NCBI GenBank assembly: GCA_002695185.1
Contig: NZOF01000185.1
Coordinates: forward strand, 3,021-8,683
Reading direction: 5' to 3'
DNA from: Erythrobacter sp.
GTDB lineage: Bacteria; Pseudomonadota; Alphaproteobacteria; Sphingomonadales; Sphingomonadaceae
Length of the DNA stretch: 5,663 bases
Shown: piece by piece, positions 1 to 5,663 of the stretch
Layout: each line of letters starts with the position of its first letter
How positions within the stretch are numbered: position 1 is the stretch's first letter
Notes under the pieces: model-generated
The model's database searches: none
Seen by the model: the letters and a program-made list of their open reading frames with translations, nothing else
Told to the model about the DNA's origin: nothing
Position numbers and translations under genes: made by a program

Positions 1-1247
1 GGATAGGTCCCATAGTAGGGAATGCTGCCGTTGGTATAGAGCAGCCCATTGCCGTCCAGTTCAACGAAGGTGCCGCGGAGGACAGGGAAGTCGCCGTCGC
101 GCAGCACCTTGACTGAATAGCTCTCATGAATCCAAACGAGATCGCGCAGTTCCACACCTGCCTCGTCGAGCGCCTTGCCAACACCCTCGGCCTCGTCCTC
201 GCGAAAGCGCGACGTCTTCATGACGATCACGCGTGCCGGCATCGTTCTATGGACCGACTTGTAGGCGGCCAAGGCGCTCTCGGTGAGCTTGTGAGCCTCA
301 TCGATGGTGAGAAACGGATGGCGACCCCGTGACTCTGACTGCGCAGGACCACCTCTAAGAATGAAGCCTCTGCCCCGCTCATCGAACATTTGTGCAGCGC
401 TGGTCCATATCTCGTCAGTTTCGGCATCCTTGAAGAAGCTGATGCCAATGTAACAGGCGGTGAACTCACCTTCCTCCGGCAATCGGCGCCAGGGCACCTT
501 GCCGCTGCCCTTATAATAGAGCGTCGTCATAAGGTTCCATGCGAGATCAGCTCGATCTTGGGTTTGGCGGTCAGAGTTCTCCTTGATCTTGCGAGGGATC
601 TTGGCATCGGGGTTGATGACATCCTCCCAGACAATCTGAGTTGAGAACCTCAGGTCCATCGCTCTGGCCTTGAGCAAGCCGCGGAAGTTTGGAGAGGTCT
701 CCTTACCAGCTTTCACCTTGGCCGCTTCGTCCTCAATCACTTCGTCATCGCGCGCCTGCTCGTTCCTCCAGACTCGTTCGATCAGCTTGACAGGGAGCGA
801 AACCATAACCACGTCCGGCCGTTCATGATGCGCCTCCAGCTTTTCCAGTTGCGCCATAACTGCGTCGACGGCCATCTCCACAGCACGGGCGTCGCTCGGT
901 TCCTTGGCAATCTTCTCGATCTGACCTTTCGTCAGCACACCATCTTCGGCAGCCACCATTTCAAACCGGCACCGATAGGGGTTCTGGTTTCTCAGCCCGG
1001 GAAAGTCTGGGTGCAGGTTCGGGTGCTTTTCGGTCTTACCCTCGAACCCATCTTCGATCGCATTCAAAAACTCGCCTGATTTTTCAACGGTCAGAGCGCT
1101 GCCAACAACGCCGACTTTGATCGTGTCCCCCAGGTTCGTTTGCAGCGGGCCCGCCTGTAGCAACCCCAATCGCGGATCAGGATGATGGTGTTGGTCACCA
1201 AATTCCAGTTCCGGCTCCGGGAAGATTTTTGTCTTGAAGTCGCTCAT
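1..1247 (-). CDS. Short prokaryotic Argonaute (MID-PIWI), SPARDA-type, C-terminus cut by window edge
   Basis: This is the guide-binding subunit of a short pAgo defence system. The frame is open from ATG 1247 to the window edge, giving about 415 residues with no PAZ or N domain. The N-terminus has the short-pAgo signature EPELEFG (11-17) followed by HPDPRLGLLQAGPL (22-35). A MID-like segment follows, with PDVVMVSLP (144-152), NFRGLLKARAM (187-197), a TQIV strand (203-206) and a WNL...YYK stretch (237-246); K193, Q204 and K246 are candidate 5'-phosphate pocket residues by analogy. The PIWI part has ACYIGISFF (264-272), where S270 occupies the first catalytic Asp position, and VMKTSRF (342-348), where T345 occupies the later Asp position, so slicing activity is not expected. 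LLYTNGSIPYYGTY (402-415) matches the usual near-terminal segment, so little should be missing. The start overlaps the upstream stop as ATGA, implying translational coupling to the effector gene. The family call is firm; the SPARDA subtype rests mainly on the partner. Confidence 0.9.
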   Translation of the reverse strand, partial: MSDFKTKIFPEPELEFGDQHHHPDPRLGLLQAGPLQTNLGDTIKVGVVGSALTVEKSGEFLNAIEDGFEGKTEKHPNLHPDFPGLRNQNPYRCRFEMVAAEDGVLTKGQIEKIAKEPSDARAVEMAVDAVMAQLEKLEAHHERPDVVMVSLPVKLIERVWRNEQARDDEVIEDEAAKVKAGKETSPNFRGLLKARAMDLRFSTQIVWEDVINPDAKIPRKIKENSDRQTQDRADLAWNLMTTLYYKGSGKVPWRRLPEEGEFTACYIGISFFKDAETDEIWTSAAQMFDERGRGFILRGGPAQSESRGRHPFLTIDEAHKLTESALAAYKSVHRTMPARVIVMKTSRFREDEAEGVGKALDEAGVELRDLVWIHESYSVKVLRDGDFPVLRGTFVELDGNGLLYTNGSIPYYGTY

Positions 1248-2578
1248 AGGTCGAAGCTGCCTTGTTCATTCGAGCCGGACGGCTTCTTCGACTTCTGCGC
1301 CTTCGCGCCCCACACGTCCTCCGGCACGCTCTTTGGCAGTTCGATGGAAGGCGGGTCACCAAACTTGATGATGCGATCCGTCTTGGTGTCGGGTGTCAGC
1401 AGTGCGCCGGCATCTTCAAATTCCATACCCGACAGCAATCGATGCCACATGATCACCTGGACTCGAACTGTGCTGTTTGTGTCGAGGCGCTTCTTCCCGG
1501 ACAACAAGGCATCCGGATAGTTGAGCGCGCGTTCTCCATCCGAAGTGAAGTAGTAGGATGGGTTGACGATCAGGTACCATTGGTCCGCCAAGCGCTCGAA
1601 CCGGGGATGGAATGAATGGTGCCGCACATAGTCGATGGGCCCCTCCCCCTTCGACTTCTGATAGACGCTGACAACGTCGGCCTGTGTCTTCTGCTTCGCA
1701 CCAAGATAGCGAAACTTGCGCGCCACGACTCCAGGTGTTGCCAAGAAGTAGAACTGTTTTTTCTTTCGGTCCCATCCAAGCAAATCCCGAAAGTCATTGC
1801 CCAGAGTATGTCGCAACAGACCAGCAAATTTGTATTGCTGATCCACTGCGTCGTGTTGTGCCAGAAAGTCGGTTTCGATCCGTTCGACCTGATCCCGTTC
1901 GACCAGGTCGCGAACGGGTGTGGTTAGTGGGTCGCAGAATGTCCAAAGCGAGGTTTCATCGATCATCCAATCGTACCGTTGGCCTTCCCGGACCTTATTC
2001 ATCCGGGCGAGCGCCTTCTGGGTGGAGAGCTGTGTCTGTGCGACGAAGATTTCCTCAGGAAGCTGCAATGGCGCCATGTTGATGATCGCTTCCTCCCCTC
2101 CCCCAAGTGGCGGGACGTAGTAACCGTGTCCTTGCTTGGCGACGGTCAGGGCAGCGAGGCGATCTTTCGCACGTCCGTCCAAGACGTCGCGCTCCTTGTC
2201 GAACTGCAATGTGCGTTCGGCCTCGCCAACGAGGTTTTCGAGCGATTTCCAGAAGAACGTGTCATCTGATTGCCTGTAGAGAACTACGATCACGGGTAGG
2301 TTGGAGCCACGCCAGTAGTCGAAATCTGAAGCGCGGACACGATAGGTGAAACCGGCGTCCGTCTCGCCGACATAGCTGCCACGCTCAGTAGCCTTGACCT
2401 GAACGGCAATCATCTTCGCAGTCGGCTGATCATCGTACATCACCTCAGCGATGCCGTCTATCCCTGCTTCCAGCCGTGAACGCCCATCAAATTGGAACCC
2501 AATTCGCAAGAATTGAAGATTAGCCGCCTTCTCTCCGATTTCGCCAATTCGCTGACTGGCAGTAATCTTCTTGTTCAC
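1244..2578 (-). CDS. DUF4365 nuclease-APAZ fusion (DREN-APAZ effector of a SPARDA system)
   Basis: This 444-residue protein is the predicted effector partner of the downstream pAgo. Residues about 8-125 read as a DUF4365 domain of the PD-(D/E)XK nuclease fold: GEIGEKAA (12-19, E16 candidate), GIDGIAEV (39-46, D41) and AVQVKAT (58-64, Q60-x-K62) supply the expected acidic and QxK active-site positions. Residues about 165-400 read as an APAZ domain, the region that replaces the missing N-terminal half of short pAgos: YDWMID (202-207), RHHSFHPRF (319-327), YLIVNPSYYFTSDG (335-348) and SGKKRLDTNSTVRVQV (360-375). A basic, low-complexity tail closes the protein. The start is GTG at 2578; an in-frame TGA lies about 13 codons upstream with no ATG, GTG or TTG between. 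The Shine-Dalgarno is weak, with GGAAGGAACGGG ending 8 bases before the start. In characterised SPARDA systems this subunit degrades DNA and RNA indiscriminately once the pAgo binds target DNA. Activity here is inferred from intact motifs. Confidence 0.88.
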   Translation of the reverse strand: MNKKITASQRIGEIGEKAANLQFLRIGFQFDGRSRLEAGIDGIAEVMYDDQPTAKMIAVQVKATERGSYVGETDAGFTYRVRASDFDYWRGSNLPVIVVLYRQSDDTFFWKSLENLVGEAERTLQFDKERDVLDGRAKDRLAALTVAKQGHGYYVPPLGGGEEAIINMAPLQLPEEIFVAQTQLSTQKALARMNKVREGQRYDWMIDETSLWTFCDPLTTPVRDLVERDQVERIETDFLAQHDAVDQQYKFAGLLRHTLGNDFRDLLGWDRKKKQFYFLATPGVVARKFRYLGAKQKTQADVVSVYQKSKGEGPIDYVRHHSFHPRFERLADQWYLIVNPSYYFTSDGERALNYPDALLSGKKRLDTNSTVRVQVIMWHRLLSGMEFEDAGALLTPDTKTDRIIKFGDPPSIELPKSVPEDVWGAKAQKSKKPSGSNEQGSFDL

Positions 2579-2617
2579 GCCAACAACCCGTTCCTTCCAT
2601 ATGATAGAGATAGCACT

Positions 2618-2827
2618 TCAATCAGCGTTTCGTAAGGCCTCGGATACTACATGTAGGCCATGATGGATTGAATGATCGAAGGTGAACAGAGTAGGCGACC
2701 CTTGGATTGACCGGTCAACGGGTCTATCAAGCTTTCCCGACCAGATTTCAACACGACTGACGTTGTCGTCACGATGAAATTCGTTGCTGCCGACGACGAT
2801 GTCGCGAGGTAGCATCCGCGAGAGCAA
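2618..2827 (-). CDS. Small hypothetical ORF or 3' remnant of a lost gene (doubtful)
   Basis: The frame encodes 69 residues from TTG 2827, or 65 from ATG 2815, and ends 39 bases before the GTG of the nuclease-APAZ gene. It is open back to an in-frame TGA at 2857-2855. The translation is not low-complexity: it includes SRMLPRDIVVGSNEF near its start and SIQGSPTLFTFDHSI towards the end, and the codons show a mild third-position C preference in the first half. I do not recognise a family. It could be a small first gene of the defence operon, the surviving C-terminus of a gene truncated when the cargo joined the scpB module, or a chance frame. No clear ribosome binding site precedes either start. 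Confidence 0.25.
   Translation of the reverse strand: MLSRMLPRDIVVGSNEFHRDDNVSRVEIWSGKLDRPVDRSIQGSPTLFTFDHSIHHGLHVVSEALRNAD
2647..2656. repeat. 10-bp perfect palindrome CTACATGTAG
   Basis: CTACATGTAG is exactly self-complementary and lies about 70 bases upstream of the nuclease-APAZ start, in a position suited to an operator. It also falls inside the doubtful small ORF. A 10-bp palindrome can arise by chance, so its regulatory role is only a possibility. Confidence 0.3.
2707..2718. repeat. 12-bp perfect palindrome TTGACCGGTCAA
   Basis: TTGACCGGTCAA is exactly self-complementary and lies about 130 bases upstream of the nuclease-APAZ start. Read on the minus strand, its first six bases (TTGACC) resemble a -35 box, so it could be an operator overlapping a promoter. 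No convincing -10 was found downstream. Confidence 0.35.
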
Positions 2828-2878
2828 AGTCGGGATGATTTCTATGCCAGTTCGTCAGCCGACGCCGACTTGAAGCGG

Positions 2879-3475
2879 CTACTTAACAACCCCCGCATCC
2901 ACCAGCTGCTCCCGATCCGGCAGGTCTTGCAGCGACTCCAGATCAAAGGCGACCAGGAACTGCTCTGTCGTCACGTAGGTATAGGGTGCCCCGCGCCTTG
3001 GCGATCGCGGCCCGGTCCCGATCAGGTCGCGCGCATGCAGCCGACCGATCAGGTCGCGGCTGATTTCCTTGCCGAAGATGTCCTTCAGCCCGTCGCGCGT
3101 GATCGGTTGATGGTAGGCGATAGAGGCCAGGACCGCGATGTCGAACTCGCTCAAATCCAGCAGCTGTTCGCCGACATCTGCCACTGCGCAGATCGCGAGG
3201 GCGTAGGCCGCCCGCGTCCGGAACATCCAGCCGCCAGCGACCTGGGCGATCTCGAAGGCCCGCCCATCCAGATCGGCGGCAAGGTCCTCGACCAGCAGGT
3301 CGACCGACACCCCCTGCCCCACCACGCGGGCCAAGTCCTCGCGCGGGACCGGCGAAGCGGAGGCAAAGAGCACCGCTTCGATCCGCCGCATCCATTCCCG
3401 CCAGCGCAGCTCCGGAAGCAGGTCGGCCAATTCACTGTCCAGATCAGATTCCGAGCGATCCTTCGCCATGCTCAC
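2879..3475 (-). CDS. ScpB-like segregation and condensation protein (accessory paralogue)
   Basis: This 198-residue protein has the ScpB layout of two winged-helix units. The first starts around residue 31 with RIEAVLFASASPVPREDL; the second carries the most diagnostic stretch, with DIAVLASIAYHQPITRDGL, then ISRDLIGRLHARDLIG, GAPYTYVTTEQFLVAF and the closing SLQDLP. Classical ScpB binds the ScpA kleisin in the SMC condensin complex. No scpA is visible here: the upstream coupled gene is DUF1403 instead. GTG 3475 overlaps the DUF1403 stop as GTGA. An ATG two codons later (3469) has GGGG seven bases upstream and is an equally good start, giving 196 residues. The usual FGL after the TT-x-x-FL motif is altered (AFD). 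This is probably a plasmid or island paralogue rather than the housekeeping copy; its role is unproven. Confidence 0.85.
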   Translation of the reverse strand: MSMAKDRSESDLDSELADLLPELRWREWMRRIEAVLFASASPVPREDLARVVGQGVSVDLLVEDLAADLDGRAFEIAQVAGGWMFRTRAAYALAICAVADVGEQLLDLSEFDIAVLASIAYHQPITRDGLKDIFGKEISRDLIGRLHARDLIGTGPRSPRRGAPYTYVTTEQFLVAFDLESLQDLPDREQLVDAGVVK

Positions 3476-4356
3476 ACCCCGTAGAGCCGGAAGGTGTCGC
3501 GGCCGGTCAGCTCGCGCACCGCGCCAAGATCGACCAGCCGGTCGCAGAGCCGCCGCGCGGCGCGATCGGGCAAGGGCAACGCCGCGGGCGCTACGACGTC
3601 CCGCGTGAGGAACATCCCGACCGCCTCCCCTGCCCCCTTGGCACGCAGTTGCGGCGAAACCGCGTTCAGATGGGCGGCCCGCCGGGCGAGATCCAGCGCA
3701 AGGGGCACGGCCTCACCGGTCGAGGCGGCTACGGCGCGATGACAGGCCAGCCGCAGGTCCCCGCCGCGCTTGCGCAGGTCGGTGCGGTTCAGCCCGGCGG
3801 CGAGCAGGGGAACCAGGTGGTCCCAGCCACACGCCTGTGCCAGTGCCGCCTCCGCCACGATCAGCGCCGATCCCTCAGCCCGCGGCGCTGCGACCAGAAC
3901 CGCCTCCAGCACCGCCGCCGCCCGAGTGACCGGCATCCCCTGCCCCACGTCCAGCCAAGCACCAATCTGCTCCGCCTCGAAGGCCGGCAGCGCCCGGTAC
4001 AACGTCTTGACCGACACTGGCCGCTCGACGACTCTCCGCCACGACAGGTAGACCTCACCCGCTGGGCCGGGGTGGTCGCCGGGCAGTAAAAACTGCACCG
4101 CGTCGCGCAGCTCCCCTGCCCTCTCTGGTCGGCCAGAGTACGCGACACAAGCCTCCGCTGCGCGCAGCGCCAGACGGTCCCGCAACAAGACTAGGGGGAC
4201 TTCCTCGCGTCCCAATACAAGATGCAGGTGGTTCAGCGCGGCGCCCGACAAAAACGCAACATCTTCAATGGCTTCAGCGCGTGCGGAGGTGACCCAGGCG
4301 GGGATCCGGGGTAGCGTGGCAAAGTCGCTGATGTGATCGGGTCCGGCAAAAGTCAT
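3472..4356 (-). CDS. DUF1403 family protein
   Basis: This 294-residue, Ala/Leu/Arg-rich, apparently soluble and largely helical protein has no signal peptide or membrane segment that I can see. The overall sequence matches my recollection of DUF1403, an uncharacterised alphaproteobacterial family. Recognisable stretches are ARAEAIEDVAFLSGAALNHL near residues 25-44, LRDRLALRAAEACV, and VSVKTLYRALP in the middle. The C-terminal part, RLCDRLVDLGAVRELTGRDTF without its last residues, could be a small winged-helix-like unit, but that is a guess. The start is ATG 4356, with no strong Shine-Dalgarno. The stop overlaps the scpB-like GTG, so the two are probably co-translated. The gene sits where scpA would sit in a normal scpAB operon, which suggests a ScpB partner, but there is no visible kleisin motif. 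It diverges from the recombinase gene. Confidence 0.75.
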   Translation of the reverse strand: MTFAGPDHISDFATLPRIPAWVTSARAEAIEDVAFLSGAALNHLHLVLGREEVPLVLLRDRLALRAAEACVAYSGRPERAGELRDAVQFLLPGDHPGPAGEVYLSWRRVVERPVSVKTLYRALPAFEAEQIGAWLDVGQGMPVTRAAAVLEAVLVAAPRAEGSALIVAEAALAQACGWDHLVPLLAAGLNRTDLRKRGGDLRLACHRAVAASTGEAVPLALDLARRAAHLNAVSPQLRAKGAGEAVGMFLTRDVVAPAALPLPDRAARRLCDRLVDLGAVRELTGRDTFRLYGV

Positions 4357-4434
4357 GCCACAAGACTATCCCGTCACGGCGCTTTTGTCCACTATATGAT
4401 GTGCAAACCGCCCCACCTTACAGCTCTCCGCTAT

Positions 4435-4459
4435 GTCCAATAAGTTTGCATTATCGGAC
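4435..4459. repeat. 9-bp inverted repeat with 7-bp spacer (operator or recombination core)
   Basis: The arms GTCCAATAA (4435-4443) and TTATCGGAC (4451-4459) are complementary at 8 of 9 positions around the spacer GTTTGCA. Arms of about 9 bp around a 6-8 bp centre are the layout of tyrosine-recombinase core sites, and the repeat lies 53 bases before the recombinase start. It also covers the candidate -35 of that gene, so an operator used for autoregulation fits equally well. A third related half-site lies at 4387-4395. Confidence 0.55.
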
Positions 4460-4474
4460 GTGAAAAGATATGCT
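4446..4474 (+). promoter_or_regulatory. Candidate promoter of the tyrosine recombinase
   Basis: TTGCAT (4446-4451) and TATGCT (4469-4474) are separated by 17 bases, about 40 bases upstream of the recombinase ATG. The matches to the sigma-70 consensus are moderate (3/6 and 4/6). The -35 hexamer falls in the spacer and right arm of the inverted repeat, which would allow repression by a protein bound there. Confidence 0.3.
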
Positions 4475-4493
4475 GAAAATCAGTCTAATTTCA

Positions 4494-4510
4494 TCACTGG
4501 ATTCACTGGA
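4494..4510 (+). repeat. Tandem direct repeat of TCACTGGA before the recombinase start
   Basis: TCACTGGA occurs at 4494-4501 and again at 4503-4510, two bases before the recombinase ATG. The second copy ends in GGA followed by AA and is the nearest thing to a ribosome binding site, which is weak. The repeat may be a chance duplication. Confidence 0.35.
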
Positions 4511-4512
4511 AA

Positions 4513-5610
4513 ATGGCCTCAGAGGACGAGAAGTCGACATCATCAAACTCTGGTGCGTTTAGTATCGCTCAGAACGACGACAGCGATCAAGAGAAAAGCG
4601 ACAGCATCGCCCTGCCCGCTCATGTCGCCGGTTCCGGCAATCTCGATCGCTTGGTCGACACCGCTCGCGACTACGCGCGCGCCGCGGCCTCCGACAACAC
4701 GCTTAAGGCTTATGCAAAGGATTGGGCGCATTTCGCGCGCTGGTGCCGAATGAAGGGTGCCGACCCTTTGCCCCCCTCGGCCGAGATGATCGGGCTTTAC
4801 CTCGCCGATCTCGCCTCCGGGTCGGGCCCCTCCCCTGCCCTATCGGTCAGTACCATCGAACGTCGCCTGTCAGGCCTTGCCTGGAACTATGCGCAGCGCG
4901 GGTTCACACTTGATCGCAAGAACCGCCATATCGCCACCGTGCTGGCCGGGATCAAGCGCAAGCACGCGCGTCCACCGGTGCAGAAGGAAGCGATCATGGC
5001 CGAGGACATTCTCGGAATGGTGGCCACCCTGCCCTACGATCTGCGCGGGCTACGGGACCGGGCCATCCTGCTCCTCGGCTATGCCGGGGGCCTCCGACGC
5101 TCGGAAATCGTCAGTCTCGACGTGCACAAAGACGATACGCCGGATTCCGGAGGTTGGATCGAGATCTTCGAGAAAGGCGCCCTGCTCACCCTCAACGCCA
5201 AGACCGGTTGGCGTGAAGTCGAAATCGGCCGCGGCTCCAAGGATCAGACCTGCCCCGTCCATGCGCTCGAGCAATGGCTGCACTTCGGACGCATCGACTT
5301 CGGGCCGGTCTTCGTAGGGACCTCGCGCGATGGCGAACGCGCATCGGAAAGGAGACTGAATGACAAACACGTTGCCCGGCTGATCAAGCGCACGGTCCTG
5401 GACGCAGGCATCCGGTCGGACCTGCCTGAGAAAGACCGCCTGGCGCTGTTCTCCGGCCATTCGCTGCGCGCCGGTCTGGCCAGTTCCGCCGAAGTCGACG
5501 AGCGCTATGTCCAAAAGCAATTGGGGCATGCCTCAGCCGAGATGACCCGCCGCTACCAGCGCCGCCGGGACCGGTTCCGCGTGAACCTGACCAAGGCCGC
5601 CGGTCTTTGA
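4513..5610 (+). CDS. Tyrosine recombinase / site-specific integrase
   Basis: This 365-residue recombinase has a poorly conserved, Ser/Asp/Glu-rich leader (about 1-40). A SAM-like core-binding domain follows (about 43-155), including SDNTLKAYAKDWAHFARWC. The catalytic domain is complete: R195 in GLRRSE, K230 in AKTGW as the beta-hairpin lysine, H316-x-x-R319 in HSLRAG, H339 in LGHAS, and the nucleophile Y348 in TRRYQRR. It is therefore predicted to be active in strand cleavage and rejoining at a short inverted-repeat core. The start is ATG 4513; the frame has a TAA at 4486-4488 and no other ATG, GTG or TTG between. It diverges from the DUF1403/scpB-like pair. It resembles XerD-like integrases of alphaproteobacterial plasmids and islands rather than a lambda-type phage integrase, and there is no excisionase nearby. 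The 53 bases after its stop, up to the window end, show no recognisable terminator or gene. Confidence 0.92.
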   Translation: MASEDEKSTSSNSGAFSIAQNDDSDQEKSDSIALPAHVAGSGNLDRLVDTARDYARAAASDNTLKAYAKDWAHFARWCRMKGADPLPPSAEMIGLYLADLASGSGPSPALSVSTIERRLSGLAWNYAQRGFTLDRKNRHIATVLAGIKRKHARPPVQKEAIMAEDILGMVATLPYDLRGLRDRAILLLGYAGGLRRSEIVSLDVHKDDTPDSGGWIEIFEKGALLTLNAKTGWREVEIGRGSKDQTCPVHALEQWLHFGRIDFGPVFVGTSRDGERASERRLNDKHVARLIKRTVLDAGIRSDLPEKDRLALFSGHSLRAGLASSAEVDERYVQKQLGHASAEMTRRYQRRRDRFRVNLTKAAGL

Positions 5611-5663
5611 GCCCCCGCCCTATCACGCGGCCTGCCCGCTGAGCCTACCATAGAAGCTGCGCT

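Larger units (their letters stand above)
2579..2878. other. Spacer between the pAgo operon and the scpB-like gene
   Basis: About 300 bases separate the effector start from the scpB-like stop. I see no confident gene, tRNA or strong terminator. It holds one minus-strand frame open from about 2854 to 2618, described separately, and two perfect palindromes. The pAgo operon promoter must lie here unless transcription reads through from the DUF1403/scpB operon, which runs the same way. A minus-strand TTGACC hexamer at 2718-2713 could be a -35 box, but no good -10 follows at normal spacing. The G+C is visibly lower than in the scpB and DUF1403 genes. Confidence 0.6.
4357..4512. promoter_or_regulatory. 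Divergent regulatory region between DUF1403 and the tyrosine recombinase
   Basis: This 156-base stretch is AT-richer than its flanks and separates two divergently transcribed genes. It holds three related half-sites: GTCCACTAT at 4387-4395, GTCCAATAA at 4435-4443, and GTCCGATAA on the minus strand at 4459-4451. There is also a 7-bp inverted pair, TGCAAAC at 4402-4408 and GTTTGCA at 4444-4450. A TATAGT -10-like hexamer for DUF1403 lies on the minus strand at 4396-4391, about 35 bases before the ATG, though no clear -35 precedes it. The recombinase promoter candidate is listed separately. Confidence 0.5.

Noticed and set aside
1684..2120. Plus-strand ORFs opposite the nuclease-APAZ gene.
   Set aside because: They are antisense to a protein with recognisable APAZ motifs and have no family features of their own.
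2764..2799. Imperfect inverted repeat of GTCGTC and GACGAC downstream of scpB, considered as a terminator.
   Set aside because: The stem is about 6-7 bp with a loop of more than 20 bases and no following U-tract on either strand.
2582..2891. Direct repeat AACAACCC at 2582-2589 and 2884-2891, flanking the spacer between the operons.
   Set aside because: Eight bases is too short to claim as a target-site duplication or att site in a window of this size, and no transposase or recombination signature accompanies it.
2870..3484. A 204-codon plus-strand ORF opposite the scpB-like gene.
   Set aside because: The minus strand encodes an evident ScpB-like protein. The plus translation is Arg/Gln/Pro-rich antisense sequence typical of high-G+C DNA.
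3649..4089. Plus-strand ORF opposite the DUF1403 gene.
   Set aside because: Its composition is that of antisense high-G+C sequence, and the DUF1403 frame is supported by family resemblance and coupling to scpB.
4433..4753. Plus-strand ORF starting inside the inverted repeat, with a plausible-looking first 28 residues.
   Set aside because: It then runs out of frame through the recombinase coding sequence, which has clear domains, and its later translation is Arg/Thr-rich shadow sequence. A short leader peptide cannot be excluded but has no support.
1..5663. CRISPR array, tRNA, rRNA or insertion sequence.
   Set aside because: I saw no regularly spaced repeats, no cloverleaf or rRNA motifs, and no transposase. 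The only recombination enzyme is the tyrosine recombinase.

Overview
The window looks like the accessory genome (plasmid or genomic island) of an alphaproteobacterium. The high G+C, strongest on the right-hand side, and the DUF1403/ScpB-like pair beside a tyrosine recombinase suggest Rhodobacterales, Rhizobiales or Sphingomonadales. The species cannot be told from the sequence.

Left half (1-2578, minus strand): a two-gene operon that reads as a short prokaryotic Argonaute defence system of the SPARDA type. The promoter-proximal gene encodes a DUF4365 (PD-(D/E)XK) nuclease domain fused to an APAZ domain, the DREN-APAZ effector architecture. Its stop codon overlaps the start of the second gene as ATGA. 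The second gene encodes a short pAgo (MID plus PIWI) whose visible PIWI catalytic positions are substituted. The window edge cuts it after about 415 residues, probably not far from its natural C-terminus. By analogy with characterised SPARDA systems, the two proteins should form a complex in which guide-directed recognition of invader DNA by the inactive pAgo unleashes indiscriminate nuclease activity of the effector.

Middle (2579-2878): about 300 bases without a confident gene. It holds a low-confidence minus-strand ORF that may be a gene remnant, and two perfect short palindromes. Any promoter of the pAgo operon should lie here. This is also the junction between the lower-G+C defence cargo and the higher-G+C module to its right.

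Right half (2879-5610): a DUF1403-family gene and a ScpB-like gene are translationally coupled on the minus strand (GTGA overlap). They diverge from a plus-strand tyrosine recombinase that has a complete catalytic set. The 156-base divergent region carries three related half-sites (GTCC, purine, any base, TA plus A or T). Two form a 9-bp inverted repeat over a candidate recombinase promoter; the third overlaps a -10-like hexamer of the DUF1403 gene. This arrangement suggests a recombinase-linked maintenance or mobility module with a SPARDA defence operon as adjacent cargo. The link between the two halves is inferred from proximity only.
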